Source: an uncultured Ruminococcus sp. | Lineage (GTDB): Bacteria > Bacillota > Clostridia > Oscillospirales > Ruminococcaceae | Length of the DNA stretch: 64,000 nt | NCBI GenBank assembly: GCA_947345935.1 | Contig: CAMZZN010000001.1 | Coordinates: 133,086 to 197,085 of the forward strand | Direction: 5' to 3' | In this document: positions 44,969 through 53,502 of the stretch, one piece after another | Numbering within the stretch: the stretch's first letter is position 1 | How the letters are laid out: every line of letters begins with the position of its first letter | Program-made: the position numbers and the translations under genes | The notes under the pieces: model-generated | Told to the model about the DNA's origin: nothing | The model's database searches: none | The model's input: only the letters and a program-made list of their open reading frames with translations

Positions 44969-45751
44969 ATGGAAAATAAGCTTAAGCTTTACGGCTTTAA
45001 TAATCTCACCAAATCCCTTAGTTTCAACATTTATGATGTATGCTATGCCCGTACTCCAAAGGCACAGCTTGATTATATCGCTTACGTTGACGAAGTGTAT
45101 AATTCTGAAAGGATCACCGACATCATGACTCATCTTACCGAAATGATAGGAGCGCAGGTGCTAAGTATTTCCCGGCAGGATTACGATCCTCAGGGAGCCT
45201 CAGCAACATTTCTTATAGCCGACGATACCATGATCCCAGCCGGAGGATCTGAAACAGTCGCTCATCTCGACAAAAGTCATGTTACTGTGCATACCTATCC
45301 GGAGTATCATCCGGATACGAGCATTGCCACTTTCCGGGTGGATATTGACGTTGCCACCTGCGGAAAAATAACTCCTCTTACGGCTCTTGATTATCTTATA
45401 GGCAGCTTTGATTCCGACATAATCACAATGGATTACCGTGTCCGTGGATTTACACGGAATCTCAGCGGCAAAAAACTGTTTATAGACCACGATATAACTT
45501 CGATCCAGAATTACATAAACGAAGCTACGCTTGACAAATACGACGCTGTTGACATAAACGTTTATCAGGCGAATATGTTTCATACAAAAATGCTTATAAA
45601 GGAAATAGAACTTCAGAATTATCTGTTCAACACAGATGTCCGGGAATTGTCCCCCAGAAGCCGCCTTGATATTACAAATGCGCTTCGCCGGGAAATGATC
45701 GAAATTTTCAGCGGAAGGAACGTGTTCGGAAATGGCTCTTTATCAGACTGA
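44969..45751 (+). CDS. speD: S-adenosylmethionine decarboxylase proenzyme (E. coli type)
   Basis: 260-aa pyruvoyl enzyme making decarboxylated SAM, the aminopropyl donor. The self-cleavage site is [13 protein letters not shown], with Ser103 becoming pyruvoyl. The length places it in the long class 1A (E. coli-like), not the 120-aa Gram-positive class. Downstream motifs [13 protein letters not shown] and [10 protein letters not shown] agree. I use ATG 44969 after GAGGTG, directly after the terminator. It overlaps the next gene by 20 bp. Confidence 0.93.
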   Translation: MENKLKLYGFNNLTKSLSFNIYDVCYARTPKAQLDYIAYVDEVYNSERITDIMTHLTEMIGAQVLSISRQDYDPQGASATFLIADDTMIPAGGSETVAHLDKSHVTVHTYPEYHPDTSIATFRVDIDVATCGKITPLTALDYLIGSFDSDIITMDYRVRGFTRNLSGKKLFIDHDITSIQNYINEATLDKYDAVDINVYQANMFHTKMLIKEIELQNYLFNTDVRELSPRSRLDITNALRREMIEIFSGRNVFGNGSLSD

Positions 45752-47192
45752 CGCCCCTATTTACGAGGCTTTGCGGAAATTAAGACGGATGAGGGTAGTT
45801 CCCTTTGATGTTCCCGGTCATAAACGTGGACGAGGCAACATGGAATTAACGGAATTTCTCGGCGAGGACTGCATGAACGTGGATGTAAATTCCATGAAGC
45901 CACTGGACAACCTCTGTCATCCTGTCTCAGTTATACGGGATGCGGAAACGCTTGCCGCACAGGCATTTCATGCCGCCAGTGCATTTTTTATGGTAGGCGG
46001 AACGACTTCCGCCGTTCAAAGCATGATAATGTACGCCTGTAAAAGCGGCGACAAGATAATTATGCCCCGAAACGTTCATCGGAGCGCAATAAATGCTCTG
46101 ATTCTTACGGGAGCAGTACCGGTCTACGTAAATCCTGACGTTAACGCTCAGCTCGGTATTGCTCTTGGAATGTCGCTCGCCCAGGTAGAACAGGCAATAC
46201 TTGAAAATCCGGACGCCAAGGCGATAATGGTCAATAATCCGACATATTACGGCATCTGTTCTGATCTCCGGCGCATTACCAAGCTTGCTCATGAGCACAA
46301 TATGCTGGTGCTTGTTGATGAGGCTCACGGTACTCATTTCTATTTCGGAGAAAATTTTCCCGTTTCTGCCATGGACGCCGGAGCTGATATCACCTCGGTA
46401 AGTATGCACAAATCGGGCGGAAGTCTCACTCAAAGCTCATTCCTTATTATGGGTAAATCGGTAAATTCCGATTATATGCGCCAGATCATCAATCTGACCC
46501 AGACCACCAGCGCCTCGTATCTGCTTCTTTCAAGCCTTGATATATCGAGAAAAAGACTGGCTCTTATGGGACGTGATATTTTTGCTGAAACCATTGAAAT
46601 GGCGGAATATGCAAGATCTGAGATCAACAGTATAGGCGGATACTACGCTTATTCAAAGGAGCTTATCAACGGCGACAGTATCTTTGACTTTGACGTTTCA
46701 AAGCTGAGCGTTTACACACTTCCTGTCGGTCTTGCGGGCATCGAGGTCTACGACTATCTCCGTGACGAATACGATATACAGATAGAATTCGGTGATATCG
46801 GCAATATCCTTGCGTATATCTCCGTAGGCGACAGGAAACGTGACATAGAACGTCTGATAAGCGCTCTTTCGGAGATAAAGCGTCGGTTCGGCAGATCTGG
46901 CGCCGATATGCTGACGCAGGAATACATCTCGCCCATCGTTGCTGAAACTCCGAGAACGGCTTTTTACGCCGATAAGGTCTCGCTGCCCCTAAATGAAGCT
47001 TCTGGTCATGTGTGTACGGAATTTGTCATGTGCTATCCGCCGGGAATCCCAATTCTTGCTCCCGGTGAGCTGGTGACAAAGGAAATAATTGAATATATAA
47101 ACTATGCACGTGAAAAAGGATGTCAGCTTACGGGAACTGAGGATATCAATATTGAACGTCTGAATGTTCTGAAACAGCATAATAAGGAGTGA
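45732..47192 (+). CDS. speA: Orn/Lys/Arg decarboxylase family enzyme, probably arginine decarboxylase
   Basis: 486-aa fold-type I PLP enzyme of the Bacillus SpeA kind. N-terminal [11 protein letters not shown] and [11 protein letters not shown], then [39 protein letters not shown] (PLP-binding Asp and His) and the Schiff-base Lys in [16 protein letters not shown]. The C-terminal domain ends with [12 protein letters not shown]. Specificity for arginine is inferred from agmatinase (speB) in the same operon; lysine or ornithine cannot be excluded. The start lies inside speD. Confidence 0.88.
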   Translation: MALYQTDAPIYEALRKLRRMRVVPFDVPGHKRGRGNMELTEFLGEDCMNVDVNSMKPLDNLCHPVSVIRDAETLAAQAFHAASAFFMVGGTTSAVQSMIMYACKSGDKIIMPRNVHRSAINALILTGAVPVYVNPDVNAQLGIALGMSLAQVEQAILENPDAKAIMVNNPTYYGICSDLRRITKLAHEHNMLVLVDEAHGTHFYFGENFPVSAMDAGADITSVSMHKSGGSLTQSSFLIMGKSVNSDYMRQIINLTQTTSASYLLLSSLDISRKRLALMGRDIFAETIEMAEYARSEINSIGGYYAYSKELINGDSIFDFDVSKLSVYTLPVGLAGIEVYDYLRDEYDIQIEFGDIGNILAYISVGDRKRDIERLISALSEIKRRFGRSGADMLTQEYISPIVAETPRTAFYADKVSLPLNEASGHVCTEFVMCYPPGIPILAPGELVTKEIIEYINYAREKGCQLTGTEDINIERLNVLKQHNKE

Positions 47193-47196
47193 TTTG

Positions 47197-48048
47197 ATGG
47201 AATTATGGTTTACGGAGCGTCATACTCCCAACGTAAAATTTTCAATAAAGGTCGATCGCCAGCTTTACAGCGGAAACAGCGAATTTCAGCGGATAGATGT
47301 GTTTGATTCAAAGGAATTCGGAAGATTTCTCACCCTTGACGGCTACATGATGCTTACGGAAAAGGATGAATTCATCTATCACGAAATGATAACCCATGTT
47401 CCTATGGCGGTGCATCCCGACCCGAAAAATATCCTTGTTATCGGCGCAGGAGACGGCGGAGTTATCCGTGAGCTTACACGTTATCCTGGCGTTGAATCAA
47501 TCGATCTGGTGGAAATTGACGAGTTAGTGGTAGAGGTATGCCGGAAATATCTGCCGTCTACCGCCTGCCGCCTTGATGATAAAAGGGTTAATATTTATTA
47601 TGAGGACGGCGTAAAATTCATACGCAGATGCGAAAATAAATATGATATCATAATTGTTGATTCAACCGATCCTTTCGGTCCGGGCGAGGGTCTTTTTACC
47701 AAGGAATTTTATGGAAGCTGCTCAAAGGCGCTGCGTGAGAACGGCGTCATGGTGAATCAGCACGAAAGCCCATTCTATTCCGAAGATGCTGCCGCCATGC
47801 AGAGATCGCATAAGCGCATTGTTGATAGTTTTCCCATAAGCCGTGTATATCAGGCTCATATTCCGACCTATCCGTCCGGACACTGGCTTTTTGGATTTGC
47901 TTCAAAAAAATGTCACCCTGTCCATGATCTCAATAGTGCTAAATGGAATATGCTCGGTCTGAAAACCGGTTATTATAATACGAAACTTCATGCCGGAGCT
48001 TTCTCACTGCCGAACTACGTTGAGGAAATGCTCAGGGACGTTGAATGA
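47197..48048 (+). CDS. speE: Spermidine synthase (aminopropyltransferase)
   Basis: 283-aa enzyme transferring aminopropyl from decarboxylated SAM to putrescine. The N-terminal beta domain begins LWFTERHTPNVKFSIKV. GGYMMLTEKDEFIYHEM-like segment, VIGAGDGGVIREL (SAM fold glycine loop), VEIDELVVEVCRKYLP and DIIIVDSTDPFGPGEGLF, with the catalytic Asp. ATG 47197 has AAGGAG at 7 nt; the TTG one codon earlier is not needed. Gap to upstream gene 4 bp. Confidence 0.95.
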   Translation: MELWFTERHTPNVKFSIKVDRQLYSGNSEFQRIDVFDSKEFGRFLTLDGYMMLTEKDEFIYHEMITHVPMAVHPDPKNILVIGAGDGGVIRELTRYPGVESIDLVEIDELVVEVCRKYLPSTACRLDDKRVNIYYEDGVKFIRRCENKYDIIIVDSTDPFGPGEGLFTKEFYGSCSKALRENGVMVNQHESPFYSEDAAAMQRSHKRIVDSFPISRVYQAHIPTYPSGHWLFGFASKKCHPVHDLNSAKWNMLGLKTGYYNTKLHAGAFSLPNYVEEMLRDVE

Positions 48049-48065
48049 CATGAAAGGAGAAAATA

Positions 48066-48917
48066 ATGCTTTCTAAAAATATATCAACCTTTATCGCCTG
48101 TGAAAGCGATTACCATGAAGCCAGGATAGTTCTTTTCGGCGCCGGATTCGACAGCACAACGAGTTTCCGTCCTGGAGCACGTTTTGGTCCTTCCGCCATA
48201 AGAAACGAGAGCTTCGGAATAGAGACATACAGCCCGTATCAGGACAAGGACATGACCGATTACCGCTTTTTCGACAGCGGCGACATCGACGTAACTTTTG
48301 GCGGTGTAAGGCGTACCATAGCCGATATTGCCATGAGAACCGATATGATCCTCACTGACGGAAAGCTGCCGTTCATGATCGGCGGAGAGCATCTCGTAAC
48401 GCTTGGCTCCGTTATGGCTCTAAAGGAAAAAAACGACGATCTTTATATCATCCATTTTGACGCTCATGCCGATCTTCGGGACGACTACCTTGGTCAGCAG
48501 CTTTCTCACGCTTGTGTGCTCAGACGCTGCCATGAACTTGTGGGCGACGGACATATTTTCCAGTTCGGAATCAGGAGCGGAGACCGTGAAGAATTCCGTT
48601 TTGCTGAAGAACACACAACAATGCACAGGTTCAGCTTTGACGGACTTGAGGAAACGGTAGAGAAGCTCAAGGGAAAAAACGTCTATTTTACCCTTGATCT
48701 CGACGTGCTTGACCCTTCAATTTTTCCGGGAACAGGCACTCCGGAGGCGGGAGGCGTTACATTCGATGAACTGAGAAAAGCTGTTACTCTTGTTTGTGGC
48801 AATCTGAATATCAAAGGCTGCGACGTATGCGAACTAAGTCCAGTTTACGATCAGAGCGGGGTTTCTACCGCAGCTGCCTGTAAGATAGTCCGTGAAATGC
48901 TTCTGGCTCTTTCATAA
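48066..48917 (+). CDS. speB: Agmatinase (ureohydrolase family)
   Basis: 283-aa dinuclear Mn enzyme hydrolysing agmatine to putrescine and urea. Metal motifs GGEHLVTLGS, HFDAHADLRDDYLG, and LDLDVLDPSIFPGTGTPEAGG. FDSTTSFRPGARFGP near the N-terminus fits agmatinase more than arginase. The product feeds both SpeE and the carboxynorspermidine route. AAAGGAGAAA precedes the ATG. Confidence 0.93.
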   Translation: MLSKNISTFIACESDYHEARIVLFGAGFDSTTSFRPGARFGPSAIRNESFGIETYSPYQDKDMTDYRFFDSGDIDVTFGGVRRTIADIAMRTDMILTDGKLPFMIGGEHLVTLGSVMALKEKNDDLYIIHFDAHADLRDDYLGQQLSHACVLRRCHELVGDGHIFQFGIRSGDREEFRFAEEHTTMHRFSFDGLEETVEKLKGKNVYFTLDLDVLDPSIFPGTGTPEAGGVTFDELRKAVTLVCGNLNIKGCDVCELSPVYDQSGVSTAAACKIVREMLLALS

Positions 48918-48930
48918 AAAGGAGAATGCA

Positions 48931-49476
48931 ATGCAGATATATAGAAAAAGCATTCCGCTTAATACTCCAGGTGGAAGAAAAACTGCAAAGCTGCTGCTCA
49001 CTATAATTCTTTTGGGGATATCGGCAGTATTTATTGCTGTAGGGGCAATAATATTTAAGGTGAACAAATCAAATCAGGATAAATGTACAGAGAAAGTTAC
49101 TGCCACGGTAGTTGATCTTTTGGAGCAAACTAATACTTCCAGTCACAAAGGCAGACGAAGAACAAGTATTTCCTATCGTCCGGTATTTGAATATACCTAC
49201 AATGATGTAAAATACATTACGGAAAGCAATATTTCATCAAATCCGCCTGAATACGAGATTGGTGAAACTGTAGATCTGATGATCGCCCCTGATAAACCAA
49301 GAAGGATTTACGATCCGGGAAGCAATCTGCTTCGGCTGATGGGATTTATATTCGGCGGCGTTGGTATATTAATGATGATAATATACATTATCATCATGAT
49401 CGTTATGGGCAAACTTAAGGATAAAGAAAATCCGGAAAATACAGAGATTGACTATTACGAAGAAAATCAATATTAA
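48931..49476 (+). CDS. DUF3592 membrane protein
   Basis: 181-aa protein with two hydrophobic segments (residues about 20-45 and 135-165) flanking an extracytoplasmic beta-strand domain containing KVTATVVDLLEQT and SYRPVFEYTYNDVKY, the DUF3592 pattern. C-terminal acidic tail. Start ATG 48931 after AAAAGGAG. It sits within the polyamine operon, 14 bp after speB and 18 bp before the next gene. No enzymatic role known; possible link to polyamine transport is speculative. Confidence 0.72.
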   Translation: MQIYRKSIPLNTPGGRKTAKLLLTIILLGISAVFIAVGAIIFKVNKSNQDKCTEKVTATVVDLLEQTNTSSHKGRRRTSISYRPVFEYTYNDVKYITESNISSNPPEYEIGETVDLMIAPDKPRRIYDPGSNLLRLMGFIFGGVGILMMIIYIIIMIVMGKLKDKENPENTEIDYYEENQY

Positions 49477-49494
49477 ATAAAAGGAGAATAAAAA

Positions 49495-50697
49495 ATGGGA
49501 AAATGTATGATAATCGGCTGCGGCGGCGTAGCTTCTGTTGCAATTCATAAATGCTGTCAGAACAGCGAGGTTTTTGAATCGATAATGATCGCAAGCCGTA
49601 CAAAATCCAAATGCGACGCTCTGAAGGAGAAACTTCAGCCCACAACTAAAACCGTTATTGAGACAGCTCAGGTCAACGCCGACAACGTTGACGAACTTAT
49701 AGTTCTGATCGAAAGCTACAAACCTGACGTAGTACTTAATCTTGCGCTTCCATATCAGGATCTGACAATTATGGATGCTTGTCTCGCCACCGGAACTCAC
49801 TACGTCGATACTGCAAACTACGAACCCCTCGATACCGCCAAATTCGAGTATAAATGGCAGTGGGCTTACCATGAGCGTTTTGAAAAAGCAGGTATCACTG
49901 CGCTTCTTGGAAGCGGCTTTGATCCCGGTGTTACGGGCGTTTTCTCAGCTTATGCAATGAAACATCATTTTGATGAAATCAATTATATTGATATTCTGGA
50001 CTGCAACGGCGGCGATCACGGCTATCCATTTGCAACCAACTTCAACCCTGAGATCAATATTCGTGAAGTTTCCGCAAAGGGAAGCTATATTGAAAACGGA
50101 AAATGGGTTGAAACCGAACCAATGGAAATAAAACGTGTATATAACTTCAAAGGCGTAGGCGAAAAGGATATGTATCTTCTTCACCATGAGGAGCTTGAAT
50201 CACTTGCGCTTAACATCAAAGGCGTCAAGAGGATACGCTTCTTTATGACATTTGGTCAGAGCTACCTTACACATCTGAAATGCCTTGAAAACGTAGGAAT
50301 GACGTCAATTGAACCTATTATGTACGAGGGACGGGAAATTGTTCCGCTCCAGTTCCTGAAAGCGGTGCTCCCTGATCCTGCAAGTCTGGGTCCCAGAACA
50401 GTCGGAAAAACCAATATCGGCTGTATTTTTCACGGAAAAAAAGATGGAAAGGATAAATCCTACTACCTCTATAATATCTGCGATCATCAGGAATGCTACA
50501 AAGAGGTAGGCTCTCAGGCGATTTCCTACACCACGGGGGTTCCGGCAATGATCGGTGCAATGATGATAATGACCGGTAAATGGAACAAAGCCGGAGTTTA
50601 CAATATTGAGGAATTTGACCCTGACCCGTTCATGGAGGCTCTCAACAAATGGGGACTGCCATGGGAGGAAGATTTTAACCCTGTTCCTGTGGAATAA
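49495..50697 (+). CDS. Carboxynorspermidine/carboxyspermidine synthase (saccharopine dehydrogenase family)
   Basis: 400-aa NADPH-dependent enzyme condensing aspartate semialdehyde with putrescine or diaminopropane. N-terminal Rossmann GCGGVASVAIHKC, then LNLALPYQD, THYVDTANYEP, LGSGFDPGVTGVFSAY and DCNGGDHGYPFATNFNPEINIRE, which match CANSDH rather than plain saccharopine dehydrogenase. Together with NspC downstream it forms a SAM-independent spermidine route. AAAAGGAG precedes the ATG. Confidence 0.92.
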   Translation: MGKCMIIGCGGVASVAIHKCCQNSEVFESIMIASRTKSKCDALKEKLQPTTKTVIETAQVNADNVDELIVLIESYKPDVVLNLALPYQDLTIMDACLATGTHYVDTANYEPLDTAKFEYKWQWAYHERFEKAGITALLGSGFDPGVTGVFSAYAMKHHFDEINYIDILDCNGGDHGYPFATNFNPEINIREVSAKGSYIENGKWVETEPMEIKRVYNFKGVGEKDMYLLHHEELESLALNIKGVKRIRFFMTFGQSYLTHLKCLENVGMTSIEPIMYEGREIVPLQFLKAVLPDPASLGPRTVGKTNIGCIFHGKKDGKDKSYYLYNICDHQECYKEVGSQAISYTTGVPAMIGAMMIMTGKWNKAGVYNIEEFDPDPFMEALNKWGLPWEEDFNPVPVE

Positions 50698-50701
50698 TAA
50701 A

Positions 50702-51865
50702 ATGAACTTCACTAAATTGATAAACAAGTTGTTAGGCTCTGGAAATGAATCGCAATCTGAACCTGTCTGCTGCTCAGTATTCATTAACGGCAATGACGAG
50801 CTTTTCAACGCAGCGTTCAACACCCTGAATTCCCTTAATACCGGTCGGATAAAGGATTTTGCAGCACGATGCAGGATTCTTACAACAGGAAGCATACAGG
50901 AGATACGGAATCGTTTTTATCACCTTCGTCATGCCAATTACGGATATTGCTTAGGTACGGAATACACAAAACCGGATTTCGGGCTTCTGAAAAAATACGG
51001 CGGCAATGATTTCCCTGCCGTTCTTGCGGCTGGAATGATGCATCAAAGCGGTTATTGCCGTGAAGATTGTACCGTTCTTATATCCGATTATCCGGAATAT
51101 ATCTGTCTGACACTGTACGGCTTCAATGACTGGGTACCCCAGGTGCGCAGTGCGTCGGAAAAAAGCTTTTTCAATATGCTTCCGAAAGCTGATCTAATTA
51201 ACGTAATCAGAGCATACAGCGAAATCGACCGGATAATCAGAAGCAATCGTTTCAGTAAGAAACAGTTTGACAAAGCACGCAGTCAGCTGGCAGAAAGAAT
51301 AAGCCGGGAAAGCAGAACGGATGTTATTTCCGCAATAAAAACTGTCATTCAGTCCAATGACCGCTGTAATCTGTATTTTCCGCTGCTCCGGGACAGGTTG
51401 ATATCGCCGGAAACAGCAGAATCAATTATCAAAACCGAAGAAGCGGCGATAGCGGACAGACTTGCTCCGCTTGTGATCGATAAATATGATCTGCCCGTTG
51501 AGCATCTTATTGAAATGACGGAAAGCCGATTTCCGAGAACAAGATATGTCGCCGCAAGACGGCTCTATGAAAAATCCGGATTGTGGCAGAATTCCGATAG
51601 GCTTCTGCTTGATAAAAGCAATTCTGTGATAAAGCTTCTGTGCCGAAACACCGGTAGTCTCTGGAACGCAATGCCATATTTTATACGTCTCTACTATGCC
51701 CCGGAGGAGTATATATGTTTCCCGGTACGCATGGCGATATCTAAAAGATCCTATATATACCTTTCAACAAGGGAGCACGCTGAAGAGATCAGAAGAGCAA
51801 TAGAAGAAAATCCTCTTCCTGAAAATCTGACGGCAGAAATTTACAGAGAGATCGGAGTGATTTGA
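50702..51865 (+). CDS. Unrecognised alpha-helical protein inside the polyamine operon
   Basis: 387-aa soluble protein, not recognised. It is almost all helical, with repeated patterns such as WVPQVRSASEKSFFNML and RFPRTRYVAARRLYEKSG that recall HEAT-like repeats, and a short C-terminal region. No signal peptide, membrane segment or catalytic motif seen. ATG 50702 lies 4 bp after the synthase stop without a clear ribosome binding site, so translation may be coupled. Its stop overlaps the nspC start (TGATG). Position between two enzymes of one pathway suggests a related role. Confidence 0.65.
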   Translation: MNFTKLINKLLGSGNESQSEPVCCSVFINGNDELFNAAFNTLNSLNTGRIKDFAARCRILTTGSIQEIRNRFYHLRHANYGYCLGTEYTKPDFGLLKKYGGNDFPAVLAAGMMHQSGYCREDCTVLISDYPEYICLTLYGFNDWVPQVRSASEKSFFNMLPKADLINVIRAYSEIDRIIRSNRFSKKQFDKARSQLAERISRESRTDVISAIKTVIQSNDRCNLYFPLLRDRLISPETAESIIKTEEAAIADRLAPLVIDKYDLPVEHLIEMTESRFPRTRYVAARRLYEKSGLWQNSDRLLLDKSNSVIKLLCRNTGSLWNAMPYFIRLYYAPEEYICFPVRMAISKRSYIYLSTREHAEEIRRAIEENPLPENLTAEIYREIGVI

Positions 51866-52992
51866 TGAAGGACATTTCCGTCCTCAGAACACCTTGCTAC
51901 GTCATTGACGAAGCACAGCTCATACACAACCTGGAAATACTTCACGGAATTGAAGAACGCACCGGAGCAAAGATACTTCTTGCCCAGAAAGCATTTTCAT
52001 GTTATCATCTATATCCAACAATAGGAAGGTATATTTCAGGAACAGCTTGCAGCGGTCTTTTTGAGGCACGTCTCGGATATGATGAAATGAGAAGTGAGAA
52101 TCATGTATTTTCCGCCGCCTACCGTGAAGAAGAAATCGACGAAATAATCGGATACTGTGGTCATATTATCTTCAATTCCTTTACACAGCTTGGCAGGTAT
52201 CGCAAACGTGTTCTGGCTGCCGGGAAAAAAATCGGGCTGCGCATAAATCCGGAATGCTCCACCCAGAATGGACATGAGATTTATGACCCGTGCTCTCCAA
52301 AATCACGTCTTGGCATCACGGACAAGAATTTCCGGCGCAGTGATATTTACGGTGTGACAGGGCTTCACTTTCATACGCTGTGTGAGCAGAATTCGGATGA
52401 TCTTGAAAAAACTCTGAACGCCGTTGAGGAAAAATTTGGCGATATACTGCCAAAAATGGAATGGATTAATTTCGGGGGAGGTCATCACATCACCAGGGAA
52501 GATTATGACATTCCACGACTGGAACGATGCATAAAGAGGATGCAGGAAAAATACGGGCTGGAGGTATATCTTGAACCAGGAGAAGCCGTTGCCCTGAATG
52601 CCGGATTCCTTGTGACGGAAGTCCTTGATATTACCGAAAACGACATTCCTATTGCAATTCTGGACACTTCGGCAGCCTGTCATATGCCTGACGTTCTTGA
52701 AATGCCGTACAGACCGCCGCTTTTAAACTCCGGAATGCCGTCTGAGAAGGCATACACTTACCGTCTTGGTTCGCAGACCTGTCTTGCCGGAGATGTTATC
52801 GGCGAATATTCATTTGACGCTTCGCTGAATATCGGCGACAAACTTGTTTTCGGGGATATGGCGATCTATTCTATGGTGAAAAACAACACTTTCAACGGAA
52901 TGCCGCTGCCGGATATCGTTCTGAAAAAAACAGACGGAACACTTGAAATGCTGAAACAATTCGGGTACAGAGACTTCCGTGAAAGGCTCTGA
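51865..52992 (+). CDS. nspC: Carboxynorspermidine decarboxylase
   Basis: 375-aa fold-type III PLP decarboxylase. The PLP Lys is in ILLAQKAFSCYHLYP, the TACSGLFEARLG segment and INFGGGHHIT glycine loop bind the cofactor, and the active-site Cys region is near the C-terminus (TCLAGDV). It removes CO2 from carboxyspermidine or carboxynorspermidine made by the synthase two genes upstream. ATG 51865 has GGAG at 7 nt. Last gene of the operon. Confidence 0.93.
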   Translation: MKDISVLRTPCYVIDEAQLIHNLEILHGIEERTGAKILLAQKAFSCYHLYPTIGRYISGTACSGLFEARLGYDEMRSENHVFSAAYREEEIDEIIGYCGHIIFNSFTQLGRYRKRVLAAGKKIGLRINPECSTQNGHEIYDPCSPKSRLGITDKNFRRSDIYGVTGLHFHTLCEQNSDDLEKTLNAVEEKFGDILPKMEWINFGGGHHITREDYDIPRLERCIKRMQEKYGLEVYLEPGEAVALNAGFLVTEVLDITENDIPIAILDTSAACHMPDVLEMPYRPPLLNSGMPSEKAYTYRLGSQTCLAGDVIGEYSFDASLNIGDKLVFGDMAIYSMVKNNTFNGMPLPDIVLKKTDGTLEMLKQFGYRDFRERL

Positions 52993-53003
52993 ATCACTAA
53001 AGC

Positions 53004-53034
53004 AAAACGGATGCTGTTATGGCATCCGTTTTTT
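53004..53034 (+). terminator. Intrinsic terminator of the polyamine operon
   Basis: 11-bp stem (53004-53014 with 53022-53032), 7-nt loop, followed by T-run. Confidence 0.9.
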
Positions 53035-53097
53035 CATATTTCGTGGATTTCGGCAAATAATACAAATATAAAAAGTCAGATTTGTTTAAAATACATA

Positions 53098-53126
53098 TTG
53101 ACATATACCCACTACGGGTATATAAT
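53098..53126 (+). promoter_or_regulatory. csoR-copA promoter with CsoR operator in the spacer
   Basis: TTGACA (53098-53103) and TATAAT (53121-53126) are separated by exactly 17 bp. The spacer is TATACCC-ACTAC-GGGTATA (53104-53122), a palindrome of CsoR-operator type. Repressor bound here would block polymerase; copper would relieve it. Confidence 0.85.
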
Positions 53127-53139
53127 TATAACATATAAG

Positions 53140-53156
53140 ATACCCGGTTAGGGTAT
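53140..53156 (+). promoter_or_regulatory. Second CsoR-type operator
   Basis: ATACCC (53140-53145), GGTTA, GGGTAT (53151-53156): same half-sites as the operator in the promoter, 36 bp downstream centre to centre, before csoR. Confidence 0.8.
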
Positions 53157-53174
53157 ATTGATCGGAGGAATAAT

Positions 53175-53486
53175 ATGCACGACAAAAACCCATCGGAATG
53201 CTGCTGCCGGCAAAAAAATACACCGAGAAGCGAACAGACGCTCAGGCAGCTGCGCAACCGCATAAACCGTATTATCGGGCAGCTCAACGGAATACAAAAA
53301 ATGCTTGACGAAAATCGATACTGCGGCGATGTTCTAACACAGATCGCTGCTGCTGAAAGCGCTCTCCAAAGTGTGGGGTATATCGTTTTACAGGAACATA
53401 TGCAGACCTGTGTTGCAGAACAGATCAAAATGGGCAATACTGAAATAATGATTGAAGCCTTTGATCTTATCAAAAAACTTAAATAG
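53175..53486 (+). CDS. csoR: Copper-sensing transcriptional repressor CsoR
   Basis: 103-aa all-helical repressor. QLRNRINRIIGQLNGIQKMLDENRYC has the first Cu(I) Cys; LQEHMQTC supplies His and the second Cys (the C-H-C site x-Cys, His, Cys). A Cys-rich N-terminal extension (ECCCRQKN) is unusual and may add metal binding. Two operators precede it. Controls copA, 16 bp downstream. Confidence 0.92.
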   Translation: MHDKNPSECCCRQKNTPRSEQTLRQLRNRINRIIGQLNGIQKMLDENRYCGDVLTQIAAAESALQSVGYIVLQEHMQTCVAEQIKMGNTEIMIEAFDLIKKLK

Positions 53487-53502
53487 TCAAAGGAGATTTT
53501 TG

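Noticed and set aside
49369..50895. Minus-strand ORFs opposite the DUF3592 and carboxynorspermidine synthase genes
   Set aside because: Shadows of confidently identified plus-strand genes.
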